From CAZIKB01 sp964539665 (GTDB lineage: Bacteria > Zhuqueibacterota > Zhuqueibacteria > Oceanimicrobiales > Oceanimicrobiaceae), in NCBI GenBank assembly GCA_964539665.1, contig CAZIKB010000066.1:1-35738 (forward strand): 35,738 bases of DNA, written 5' to 3'. Under the pieces are notes generated by a model, which saw nothing but the letters and a program-made list of their open reading frames with translations, had not been told where the DNA came from and did no database searches. This document shows, in pieces, positions 1 to 7,125 of this stretch (position 1 is the first letter of the stretch; every line of letters begins with the position of its first letter). A program made the position numbers and the translations under genes.

Positions 1-1
1 C

Positions 2-292
2 CCAATGTCAAGTAAATTTGCAGAAGAAAATCCAGATAAAGTTATTAAATTAATTGAAGCTATAAATAAATCCATCGATTTTATTCAAGATAATGAGTTA
101 GATGCAAGAGAATATTTAGTAAAATATACTCCTTTAGAAAAAGAAATTGTATCAAAAGTTCCTCTTTACAAATGGATTAAATTGGGTGATGAAAATAAAG
201 AACGTGTACAAAATTTAGCTGATATAATGTATGAAAATGGATTACTTAAATCAAAAATAACCACTAATGATATGTTTTATAAAAATAAATAA
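2..292 (+). CDS. ABC transporter substrate-binding protein, C-terminal part (5' end outside window)
   Basis: The open frame runs into the window from its left edge (first whole codon at 2). The Met at 5 is therefore probably internal and only about 96 C-terminal residues are visible. They are helical and Lys/Glu-rich. This resembles the tail of NMT1/SsuA/TauA-type periplasmic binding proteins, where helices such as the one around ENPDKVIKLIEAINKSIDF close the second lobe. The assignment rests mainly on context: the ATPase and permease of the same importer type follow, 36 bp downstream and then overlapping. The binding residues lie outside the window, so the substrate (sulfonate, nitrate, pyrimidine or thiamine precursor) cannot be read. 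Confidence 0.7.
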   Translation, partial: PMSSKFAEENPDKVIKLIEAINKSIDFIQDNELDAREYLVKYTPLEKEIVSKVPLYKWIKLGDENKERVQNLADIMYENGLLKSKITTNDMFYKNK

Positions 293-327
293 AAAATTCT
301 ATTAATCCAAATTTCACATAAATTAAT

Positions 328-1098
328 ATGTCACTAATCCAGATCAAAAACCTATATAAAAGTTATAATCAAAAAAAAGATAACGGTCAAACAAAAGTAC
401 AGGTACTTTCAGATTTTAATCTAAACATTGAAAAGGGTGAATTTATTACACTTTTTGGCCCTAATGGTTGTGGTAAAACTACTCTATTAAAGGTTATTTC
501 TGGAATTGAAGAATATGATGGTGGTACAATAGGGTATGACCTGCCGCACAAAATTCGTTTTGGTTATATCTTCCAAAATTATGCAGATTCTTTATTTCCG
601 TGGCGAAAGAATATTGATAATATAGCATACCCGCTTGAAATAAATGGATTAAAAAAATCAGAGCGGCGTAAATTTGCAGAAAATTTAATTAAAGATTTCC
701 ATATTAAAATCCCTCTTTATTCCTATCCTTATCAAATAAGTTCAGGACAACAGCAACTCATTGCCATATTGCGGTCTTTTGCATTTGACGCAGATTTATT
801 CTTGTTGGATGAACCATTTTCAGCATTAGACTATGAAACAAGAATTTATATGCAAAAAGAATTGCTGAATTTATGGAAGAAATCAAAAAAAACAATAATG
901 TTTGTGTCGCATGATATAGAAGAAGCAATTTTTCTTGCAGATAGAATGCTAATATTAAGTAGGCGACCCGCAATGATTCTAAAAACAATTCAGATAGATT
1001 TACCAAGACCTCGAGAGTTTGAAATATTGAAATCAAAACAATTTTTTGAATTAAAAAAAGAAGCATTAGATATATTAAAAGGGAAAGTAGGAATTTGA
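328..1098 (+). CDS. ABC transporter ATP-binding protein, SsuB/TauB type
   Basis: Cytoplasmic ATPase (256 aa) that powers an importer. All nucleotide-binding motifs are present: Walker A GPNGCGKTT at residues 44-52, Q-loop Gln83, signature SSGQQQ at 138-143, Walker B LFLLDE at 157-162 with a D-loop SALD, and the switch His195 in VSHD. The signature is SSGQQQ rather than LSGGQ; this variation is common in the nitrate/sulfonate/taurine subfamily and is compatible with activity. The length is normal. It lies 36 bp after the binding-protein gene and its TGA stop overlaps the permease start by 4 nt (TTGA), so translation of the two is probably coupled. The exact substrate is unknown. Confidence 0.9.
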   Translation: MSLIQIKNLYKSYNQKKDNGQTKVQVLSDFNLNIEKGEFITLFGPNGCGKTTLLKVISGIEEYDGGTIGYDLPHKIRFGYIFQNYADSLFPWRKNIDNIAYPLEINGLKKSERRKFAENLIKDFHIKIPLYSYPYQISSGQQQLIAILRSFAFDADLFLLDEPFSALDYETRIYMQKELLNLWKKSKKTIMFVSHDIEEAIFLADRMLILSRRPAMILKTIQIDLPRPREFEILKSKQFFELKKEALDILKGKVGI

Positions 1099-1829
1099 AA
1101 AAAGAAATAATCATAGGCCCAATAATATTTTTCATCTTATGGCTACTATTTACTGAGGGTGGATTTATCAGTTCACTTTTCTTAGCATCACCTCTCCAAG
1201 TTTTTAAATCATTAATAGAATTATTTCGAAATGGTTTAATTTTGAAGGACATTCTTTATACCATATTCCGCCTTATAAATGGTTTTATATTGGGCGCAAT
1301 TTTTGGTATTTTTTTAGGTATCCCAATAGGTTATTTTAAGCGAATATATAGCTCCTTAGAAATTTTAATCGATTTCTTTCGCTCTATACCAGTTGCCTCG
1401 CTGTTTCCATTGTTCCTTGTATTTTTTGGCATTGGGGACACTTCAAAGATAGCTACTGCCGCCTGGTCTTCTTTTTTAATCGTCTTAGTAAATACAACCT
1501 ATGGAGTGAAAAATGTCCACCAAACAAGGCTAATGGTTGCTCAAACATTTAATTCTACAAAATTACAAATTTTTTCAAAAATAATTTTACCTGATTCTCT
1601 TCCTCATATTGCCGCAGGATTAAGGATATCCTTATCTATTGCCATAATAGTTGTTGTAATGACTGAAATGTTTATGGGAACAAATGTAGGACTCGGCAAA
1701 CGTATATACAATACCAGTTTACTTTATAATACCCCAGAACTTTATGCCACAATTTTTATTACAGGTCTTTTAGGTTACGGTTTAAATAAGCTGATGTTAT
1801 TAGTTGAACATCGATTAATTCATTGGTAA
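1095..1829 (+). CDS. ABC transporter permease, SsuC/TauC type
   Basis: Integral membrane permease (244 aa) of the same importer. It begins at a TTG that overlaps the ATPase stop codon (TTGA), which decides the start; the next in-frame Met codons lie too far inside. About six hydrophobic helices are visible. The first is at residues 6-30. A conserved cytoplasmic coupling loop follows around residues 150-170, with the pattern A-x-T-F-x-x-x-x-x-x-x-F-x-K-I-x-L-P that contacts the ATPase in BPD_transp_1 permeases. The sequence is AT-rich like its two partners. The next gene starts 22 bp downstream but is unrelated, so the importer operon probably ends here. Confidence 0.88.
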   Translation: MKKEIIIGPIIFFILWLLFTEGGFISSLFLASPLQVFKSLIELFRNGLILKDILYTIFRLINGFILGAIFGIFLGIPIGYFKRIYSSLEILIDFFRSIPVASLFPLFLVFFGIGDTSKIATAAWSSFLIVLVNTTYGVKNVHQTRLMVAQTFNSTKLQIFSKIILPDSLPHIAAGLRISLSIAIIVVVMTEMFMGTNVGLGKRIYNTSLLYNTPELYATIFITGLLGYGLNKLMLLVEHRLIHW

Positions 1830-1851
1830 TTTGACTAGGAGATGCAACATA

Positions 1852-3450
1852 ATGTCCAATTTGAAAAATGGCTTATCACCCATACAAGCACTTCAACTAG
1901 CAAAAGAAGTTAATGATAGATTTCATACATATGCTAAAGAAGCTCTTGATAGAGCGAGTAGCTATATATCGGTAATTGGTGTTGTGCTTAGTATTCTGGT
2001 TTTAGCTTCAGTCACGCTTCTCTCTAATGATCTAATGCCTAGAGTTGATGATCTTAAAAATGTGTGGAAATTTGTTATCATTTCTGCATGGTTATTAGCT
2101 ACTTTCTTAGTATTCGGAGGGGGAGGAATAATATTTGGAAGGCTGCAACACTTACATGCTCCAATAAAGGGTGAGAGTGGTGATGATAATTATTCTGAAC
2201 CAAATTATCTTAGAGCAAGATGGTACTCAAAAGTTAGAATAAAAGGTACATATTCTCATAAAAAATTATTTTGGAAAAACTTTGTTATTAGTAGTTATGG
2301 GATTATTACATTCACTATAGCGTTGATATTTATTTTAATTTTTTTTTATCTTATTATTAATCCTTTTTCTACCAATCTTATTTTCAATATAATCTATATA
2401 TTAGTATCTATTTTAATAGTTTTTTGTTTAAGTTCACGTTTAATTTATCTATTAAATAAGAAGATAATAATTGATTTTAAACAAAATAAAAGTAACGTAT
2501 TCCCAATTGATATAAGAAAGATAGATATTAATATCGATAAAGACTATATTGATTTTGATAAAGAAATAGCTATTAAATTGTTTTCGCAAATGTCAAAATA
2601 TAGCTACGAAAAATCTATTGAGAAATATGCAGAAAATACACAATTAATAGGTATTAGACTGATTCAATGGAATAAATACATTAAAAAATCTCTTTCATTA
2701 TTTGCTGCTAGTATAACAATTCTGCTGTTTATTAATATTTTCTTTCTCTCAATCGTTTTTTGGCCAAATCTTTATCTTAAAGAACTATTCAAAATAGAAT
2801 ATTTTTACAATGAAGAAAAGAATGAACCAAAAATTCAGTTAAAGATATATCATCATGAACGATTTGGGACAAAGAGATCCCCTGTAATCGTTGTTGTACC
2901 TGGCTTTTATGGTTATCCTTACGATTTTCATAATTCTGAATCGCCATTGTCAAGAATTGCTTCAAAATTTCAGGAGGAAGACTTTAATGTTATTCTTTAC
3001 CAAAATGTCGAGAAACAAGGTATAGATACCACGAGTATTAAGGAAAAAATAGAATCAAGAAAACTTGACCTAAAAGATGTGATTAATCAATATGTATTAA
3101 ATAATTCAAAAATGGATGGTTCATGTATTGGATTGTTAAGCCTGGGAGTTGGGGGAAGCACGGTTCTTAAATATGCTAACACATATCCTGCTCTAATAAA
3201 ATCTTTTTTCATTACGGGCTCAGAAACTGACAGTACTTTTTTTTACAAAGATTCAATTACTGATAAAAATTGGAACATGTTTATTTCAAATTTAAAACTG
3301 AAAATCGGAAAAACAGATCTTAAATTTGATACCAGTCATAAAAATTTGGGAATTAATGTAAGCGATAGGAATATTAAAACTTTTACAGAACTAGATAAAT
3401 TTCTTAGCGTAACGATCAATTGGTTTAAAAATAAAATGATTAAAAAATAA
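1852..3450 (+). CDS. Polytopic membrane protein with C-terminal alpha/beta-hydrolase-like region
   Basis: I chose the ATG at 1852 over the upstream TTG at 1831 because AGGAG sits at 1838-1842, a normal distance away. The product is 532 aa and I do not recognise it as a named family. The N-terminal two thirds carry about five hydrophobic helices: roughly residues 35-58, 65-92, 135-168, 172-198 and 280-308. The last ~190 residues resemble an alpha/beta hydrolase. A strand VIVVVPGFYGYP gives an oxyanion-type Pro-Gly turn, and GLLSLGVGG has a nucleophile-elbow shape with Ser430. Downstream acid and His residues cannot be assigned with certainty; a DTSH stretch is a candidate. It is very AT-rich and lies 14 bp before another small membrane-protein gene, suggesting a shared transcript. 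The hydrolase call is inference from motif shape only. Confidence 0.6.
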   Translation: MSNLKNGLSPIQALQLAKEVNDRFHTYAKEALDRASSYISVIGVVLSILVLASVTLLSNDLMPRVDDLKNVWKFVIISAWLLATFLVFGGGGIIFGRLQHLHAPIKGESGDDNYSEPNYLRARWYSKVRIKGTYSHKKLFWKNFVISSYGIITFTIALIFILIFFYLIINPFSTNLIFNIIYILVSILIVFCLSSRLIYLLNKKIIIDFKQNKSNVFPIDIRKIDINIDKDYIDFDKEIAIKLFSQMSKYSYEKSIEKYAENTQLIGIRLIQWNKYIKKSLSLFAASITILLFINIFFLSIVFWPNLYLKELFKIEYFYNEEKNEPKIQLKIYHHERFGTKRSPVIVVVPGFYGYPYDFHNSESPLSRIASKFQEEDFNVILYQNVEKQGIDTTSIKEKIESRKLDLKDVINQYVLNNSKMDGSCIGLLSLGVGGSTVLKYANTYPALIKSFFITGSETDSTFFYKDSITDKNWNMFISNLKLKIGKTDLKFDTSHKNLGINVSDRNIKTFTELDKFLSVTINWFKNKMIKK

Positions 3451-3464
3451 ACATTAACTTTTGT

Positions 3465-3974
3465 ATGAATATATTTTTTGTAGTTATTATTGGTATTCTT
3501 TCCAGCCTATCTGCTTCAATAATATTTTTATATTTTATTGGAGTAGTATTAAGGCCAAAGATACTCATTTCAGATAAAATTGTTAAAAATGAAAAAGGAT
3601 TTTTCATCAAGATAATCAATAAGACTCGATGGCCTGTTCATGATATTGAGGTAAAAACATTTTTAATACGCACAAGGATAGTACCTGGAGGAATGATATA
3701 TCCGCAGGCAACATTAGACGTTTCAAAACCAAAAATATTTAGCTTAGACAAATATAAAAAAAATGATATTTATGGTGGTTATGCATTTAGATTCCAAATC
3801 ATACACAATCTTGAAGAAATATCTGATCAAAATATAACATTTTTACGTTTTTCAGTTTACGCTCGACACTCATTGTCTGGATTAGGAAAGGTATTTGTAA
3901 ATGAATACAAAACCATCAATGACTGTATTAGACAAGGTAATTTTAAATTTGGAAAAACTTTCGAAATTATATAA
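3465..3974 (+). CDS. Hypothetical protein with one N-terminal membrane anchor
   Basis: This 169-aa protein is not recognised. Residues 3-28 form a strong hydrophobic segment without a signal-peptidase motif, so it is probably a membrane anchor. The remaining ~140 residues are rich in beta-forming stretches, such as a K-I-I-N-K-T-R-W-P-V run near residues 48-57 of the kind seen in small Ig-like extracytoplasmic domains. No catalytic motif is visible. It sits 14 bp after the membrane/hydrolase-like gene and 11 bp before the interrupted dienelactone-hydrolase-like gene, all on the plus strand. Co-expression of the three is therefore likely. No strong ribosome-binding site precedes the ATG, which fits translation following from upstream. 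Confidence 0.5.
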   Translation: MNIFFVVIIGILSSLSASIIFLYFIGVVLRPKILISDKIVKNEKGFFIKIINKTRWPVHDIEVKTFLIRTRIVPGGMIYPQATLDVSKPKIFSLDKYKKNDIYGGYAFRFQIIHNLEEISDQNITFLRFSVYARHSLSGLGKVFVNEYKTINDCIRQGNFKFGKTFEII

Positions 3975-3985
3975 AGAAAATTTAA

Positions 3986-4756
3986 ATGATGAAATCAGTT
4001 TGGATTCAAATGGAAGAAGATAAGATTCAAGCTGAACTTTATTATCCCAACATAATAAACAATGAAAAGTTACCAGCTATTATTTTAGCTCCTGGAGGAA
4101 GTGGTAAAAATTATATCAGTAAAAAATGGGGAAATAAATCCTTAACTGCATACAATGATCTTGCAGAAGAAATTTGTAATAATGGATTTGTAGCAATCGT
4201 TTTCGATGCAAGGGGACAAGGTGAAAGTTCGGGTGTCAGATACTACAAAAGTTTTATAGAAGATATTTCTCACATGATAACGTATATCCTTTCATATGAT
4301 TTCGTTGATGAAAATAGAATAGGTGTCTTAGGAATCTGTATGGGAGGAGCATTGGCTCTTAATGCAGCTGTCCTCGATGACCGAATAAGAAGTTTAGCAA
4401 TATTTGGTACAAGGAGTGAATATTCTTCTTTACTAGATACTAAGATTAAAAGAAAAAAGCAATTCAATAAATTTAAATCTAGAAATGTTCGCATTCCATT
4501 GAATGATTGGAAAAATGTTAAAAACCCTATTGATGAAATCTCAAAAGTAAAGCAACCTATTTTAATTATTTGAGGAAGCAAAGACATCAAACATTTTAAT
4601 CCACCTACTCAAATTGCTCTTCTTCAAAAAGCAGTAAAATCAAGTAATGCTGTTCTCACTATAATTAAAAGTGCAGGCCATATCGTACATAAGAATCAAG
4701 AACAATTTTTTGAGTTGAAGAATCAATTTGTTTCTTGGTTTAAATCAACAATGTAA
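3986..4756 (+). pseudogene. Dienelactone-hydrolase-like alpha/beta hydrolase interrupted by in-frame TGA
   Basis: One continuous frame of 256 codons is broken only by TGA at 4571-4573 (codon 196). Before it lie the oxyanion strand ILAPGGSG, the DARGQGES loop, and the nucleophile elbow GICMGG. The elbow places Cys118 where dienelactone hydrolases have Cys and other family members have Ser. After it the frame continues in register with GSKD (acid Asp200) and SAGH (His232), ending at TAA 4754-4756. The residues before the stop are ILII and those after are GSKD. In this family that position is usually Trp or another large residue, so TGG to TGA is the simplest explanation. The truncated product would lack two of three triad residues. 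TGA also ends the ATPase gene at 1096-1098, so TGA is not a sense codon here. An attC-like site follows 16 bp after the final stop. Confidence 0.8.
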
Positions 4757-4772
4757 TTATTATTAATCAAGT

Positions 4773-4920
4773 GTTAAGCGCCTAACCCGCAAATCAACCT
4801 GAATTTAACAGCTGGTGGTTTTCTGGTTTTTCAGTTCGGTTTTGGTTCAGGTTCTGTGCAGTAAATCAAGTAAGTCTCATGCTGTAAAATCAGCTTATAC
4901 CTAAACCGTTAGACATTAAC
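4773..4920 (+). other. attC-like recombination site (integron cassette end)
   Basis: The 148 bp have the layout of an integron attC. The left end GTTAAGCGCCTAAC (4773-4786) contains the R'' box GCCTAAC (4780-4786). The right end GTTAGACATTAAC (4908-4920) contains the R' box GTTAGAC (4908-4914), which fits GTTRRRY. Inside them, CTGAATTTAACAGC (4799-4812) is complementary to GCTGTAAAATCAG (4881-4893), giving L''/L' arms. The stretches between the R and L arms do not pair, as in true attC spacers. It lies 16 bp after the stop of the interrupted hydrolase, in the orientation expected for a cassette gene followed by its site. A second half-site is at 6667-6707. No integrase gene or upstream cassette junction is visible. 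Confidence 0.55.
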
Positions 4921-5332
4921 AAACGCAGAGAACGCACAGGCCACAGAAAAAAAATATAAAAAACTCTGCGAACTCAGCGCCTCTGCGTTAAATTAATATT
5001 TTATCTGGGTCATTCAGGCGTCAATACCCACATCTCACGTTGAGAAATCTCCCGTATATTGTCACTATTCATATCTCAGCGAATCGATAGGATCAGCCAC
5101 TGCAGATTTGATTGCCTGAAAGTTCACAGTGAGAAATGCAACTAAAAGTGCTGACAAACCCGCCAGTAAATATGTCATCCAACCGATGTCAATGCGGTAA
5201 GCAAAATCCTGCAGTTAGCTATTCATTGCAATCCAGGCTATGATGTTGGCCAGAATCACCCATTTAGTGAATTCTTTCGACAGTAATAATACGATTCCCG
5301 ACACCGAAACGCCCAAAACTTTTCGTATGCCA
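4866..5332. repeat. Direct repeat copy A (attC right half plus FtsX-gene 3' end)
   Basis: This segment aligns by eye with 6651-7125 over nearly its whole length, with scattered substitutions and a few short indels. It starts inside the attC-like right arm and crosses a hairpin-type repeat, AACGCAGAG (4922-4930) pairing with CTCTGCGTT (4981-4989). It then runs into the 3' end of an FtsX-type permease gene and stops abruptly after the shared CGTATGCCA, where GGTGGTGG follows. Copy A is the degraded one; copy B leads into the intact permease. Together they bracket 1.3 kb of AT-rich toxin-antitoxin DNA. Confidence 0.8.
5065..5332 (-). pseudogene. FtsX/MacB-type permease, 3' fragment
   Basis: The minus-strand reading matches the last ~95 residues of the permease at 6846-9218, ending in the same SLRYE-type terminus (stop at 5065-5067). 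It has an in-frame TAA at 5215-5217 where the intact paralogue has Trp (NSWLQ), and a 9-bp deletion that removes three residues from the WPIAW segment. The 5' end breaks off at 5332, after IRKVLG. The open frame continuing to 5412 fuses unrelated, Pro-rich sequence and is not a gene. There is no start codon or ribosome-binding site. This is a non-functional by-product of the duplication. Confidence 0.85.
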
Positions 5333-5476
5333 GGTGGTGGTGGAGTGGAGGCGTTGAGAGGCGCCTTCCTATCCCGATTTACTTTTAAAGAAAAAATATT
5401 CTTGCAATTCATATAATATATAACTATTTTATAACTGATATGTAACTATATTTTATTTTTATTAAGGAAATGTATT

Positions 5477-5761
5477 ATGAACATTACAATTAGAAACATA
5501 CCTGAAGAAATAATAAGAAAAATTCGAACTCTATCTCAAATGGAAAAAAGAAGTTTGAATAATGAAATATTATTACTATTAGAACGCAGCGTTCAAAATG
5601 AGGTAAATTATATTTCGACAAGAAAGAAACTAATTTCAAAAGAGACACAAATAAGTATTTGGAAGAAATTAGCCAATGAATGGGATGATCAAAGATCTAC
5701 AAAAGAAATCATAAATGATATTTATAGTAATCGAACTTTAGGACGTGAAGTGCAATTATGA
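5477..5761 (+). CDS. Ribbon-helix-helix antitoxin (FitA/VapB-like)
   Basis: 94 aa. Residues 1-40 match a ribbon-helix-helix DNA-binding domain: a short strand MNITIRNIP followed by two amphipathic helices with a SLNNEILLLL core, typical of FitA/Arc-type antitoxins. The basic C-terminal half would bind and neutralise the toxin. AAGGAA lies 7 bp before the ATG. Its stop overlaps the toxin start by 4 nt (ATGA, 5758-5761), the usual coupled antitoxin-first order. The AT-rich upstream stretch 5410-5465 has repeated TAACT steps that could serve as operator half-sites, but no clean palindrome is visible. The toxin-antitoxin complex is expected to repress its own promoter. Confidence 0.8.
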   Translation: MNITIRNIPEEIIRKIRTLSQMEKRSLNNEILLLLERSVQNEVNYISTRKKLISKETQISIWKKLANEWDDQRSTKEIINDIYSNRTLGREVQL

Positions 5762-6150
5762 TACTTATAGACACTGACATATGTATTGAGTTATTGCGAG
5801 GCAACAAACTAGTAATTGAAAAAAGACAAAATTGTGATGAGCAAGTCTCGGTATCTTTTATGACTGTTGGTGAACTTTATTATGGAGCAGGAAGGTCGAC
5901 AAGTAGATTTAAAAATATTAATATTGTAGAAGAATTTTTATTATCAATCGACATTATCGATTCAGATTTGGAAATATTAAAAAAGTTTGGGGAGCTAAAA
6001 TCGGTTCTTCATAACAAGAGAAACTTACTTCCAGATGCAGATATCTTAATTGCCTCTACTGTTTTAACAAAATGCTCAAAATTAATAACTGGTAATGTGA
6101 AACATTTTAACAGATTTGAAAACCTTACAGTAGAAAATTGGTTAGTATAA
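5758..6150 (+). CDS. PIN-domain ribonuclease toxin (VapC family)
   Basis: 130 aa, the usual VapC length. The metal-binding acidic residues of PIN nucleases are visible: Asp5 in ILIDTDICIE, Glu39 in VGELYYGA, and Asp93/Asp95 in LPDADILIAS. The C-terminal TGNVKHF motif is followed by the typical FxxxxNW end. All key positions are intact, so the protein is probably an active RNA endonuclease held in check by the upstream antitoxin, whose gene it overlaps by 4 nt. RNA target is unknown; VapC proteins commonly cut tRNA or rRNA. The pair is as AT-rich as the left end of the window and is bracketed by the 470-bp direct repeat, which suggests it arrived as an insertion. Confidence 0.9.
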   Translation: MILIDTDICIELLRGNKLVIEKRQNCDEQVSVSFMTVGELYYGAGRSTSRFKNINIVEEFLLSIDIIDSDLEILKKFGELKSVLHNKRNLLPDADILIASTVLTKCSKLITGNVKHFNRFENLTVENWLV

Positions 6151-6352
6151 AGAAAAAGCTAATCATCGGTTCAAGATGACCTGCTATTCCGCACGGTCTA
6201 TTGGAGTTTGGAGTTATAATGAACTGTTATTTTTTATTCAAAGTTTTGCGTTTTTAATTCCGCAGGCAACTTAACCGTATATAGTAAGCTGTCGTAATAT
6301 TCAATCAATAAAACTAACTAATTGTAATCAAAGATTAATAACACAATGTAAA

Positions 6353-6520
6353 ATGAATGATAAGATTGAATTAATTCGTCTGTTGGAAAAAGAAACATTC
6401 CCTGTTCGATTTAAAAATCTTTTAAATAAATTAAAAACAGATGATTTAACATTAGAAGAAATAACATCAGAAGTTGAGATTGTTCGAAGGCAAAGATATA
6501 ATGCCCAAAAAGATGATTAA
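6353..6520 (+). CDS. Small antitoxin-like protein (partner of a broken PIN toxin)
   Basis: A 55-aa open frame from ATG 6353 to TAA 6518-6520. The product is charged and helical: an N-terminal MNDKIELIRLLEKE helix, a TLEEITSEVE helix and a basic tail. No family motif is certain. The reason to call it a gene is context. Its 3' end overlaps, in another frame, the start of a PIN-domain toxin remnant (ATG 6501), the overlapping antitoxin-toxin arrangement common in PIN-type modules. The toxin is destroyed, so this would be an orphan antitoxin. No good Shine-Dalgarno sequence precedes it. Confidence 0.5.
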   Translation: MNDKIELIRLLEKETFPVRFKNLLNKLKTDDLTLEEITSEVEIVRRQRYNAQKDD

Positions 6521-6650
6521 GGTAGTAATTGACACTAATATCTGGATCAGTTTTTTAATAGGAGCACCCAACTAATTGATTACAGGTCATTTCAGAAGAT
6601 AATTGATGGTAAACTCAAAGAATAATACTTTCATTAAATATGTGCTATTT
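6501..6650 (+). pseudogene. PIN-family toxin, frameshifted and truncated
   Basis: The frame from ATG 6501 reads MPKKMIKVVIDTNIWISFLI, the hallmark N-terminus of PIN-family toxins with the first catalytic Asp in IDTN. It stops at TAA 6573-6575. A shifted frame at 6581-6622 continues YRSFQKIIDGKLK, and another shift at about 6622 gives IILSLNM, the expected order of segments in this family. Homology is then cut off where direct repeat copy B begins (6651). At least two indels plus a 3' truncation leave no functional toxin. This is a second toxin-antitoxin module inside the same bracketed insertion, next to the intact VapC-like pair. Confidence 0.7.
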
Positions 6651-7125
6651 ATCAAGTTCATCTACTGCTGTCAAATCGGCTTATGCCCAACACCGTTAGG
6701 CCTTAACAAACGCAGAGAAGAAATATAAAACAAACTCTGCGAATCTCCGCGTACTCAGCGCCTTTGCATTAAATTAATATTTTATCTGGGTCACTCATAC
6801 ATCAATAATCCCATCTCATGTTGAGAAATTTCCCGTTTATTACCACTATTCATGTCTCAGCGAATTAATGGGATTAGCCACTGCAGCTTTTATTGCCTGA
6901 AAACTCACAGTGAGAAACGCAACTAAAAGTGCTGACAAACCCGCCAGCAAAAATGTCATCCAACCGACGTCAATGCGGTAAGCAAAATTCTGCAGCCAGC
7001 TATTCATGGCAATCCAGGCAATGGGCCAGGCTAAGATGTTAGCCAGAAGCACCCATTTGGTAAATTCTTTCGAGAGTAATACCACAATTCCAGACACCGA
7101 AGCGCCCAGTACTTTTCGTATGCCA
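6651..7125. repeat. Direct repeat copy B, starting with a half attC-like site
   Basis: This is the partner of 4866-5332. It begins with only the right half of an attC-like site: the L' arm GCTGTCAAATCGG (6667-6679) and R' box GTTAGGC (6695-6701), followed by CTTAAC. This R' box pairs better with the R'' box GCCTAAC at 4780-4786 than does its neighbouring copy. The repeat then carries the AACGCAGAG/CTCTGCG-type hairpin and the 3' end of the intact FtsX permease gene. The left half of the site is missing; the PIN-toxin remnant abuts it instead. Confidence 0.75.

Noticed and set aside
758..1252. 164-codon minus-strand open frame
   Set aside because: It lies antisense to the ABC ATPase and permease, which have complete motifs; its composition reflects AT-rich codons read backwards.
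4571..4573. TGA as selenocysteine or as a reassigned sense codon
   Set aside because: TGA ends other genes in the window (for example 1096-1098), the nucleophile is elsewhere (Cys118), and no hairpin of bacterial SECIS type is apparent just after the codon. Nonsense mutation or readthrough is simpler.
5215..5412. 65-codon minus-strand open frame as a gene
   Set aside because: It is a chimera of an FtsX-gene fragment and unrelated upstream sequence, created by the end of the direct repeat and an internal TAA.
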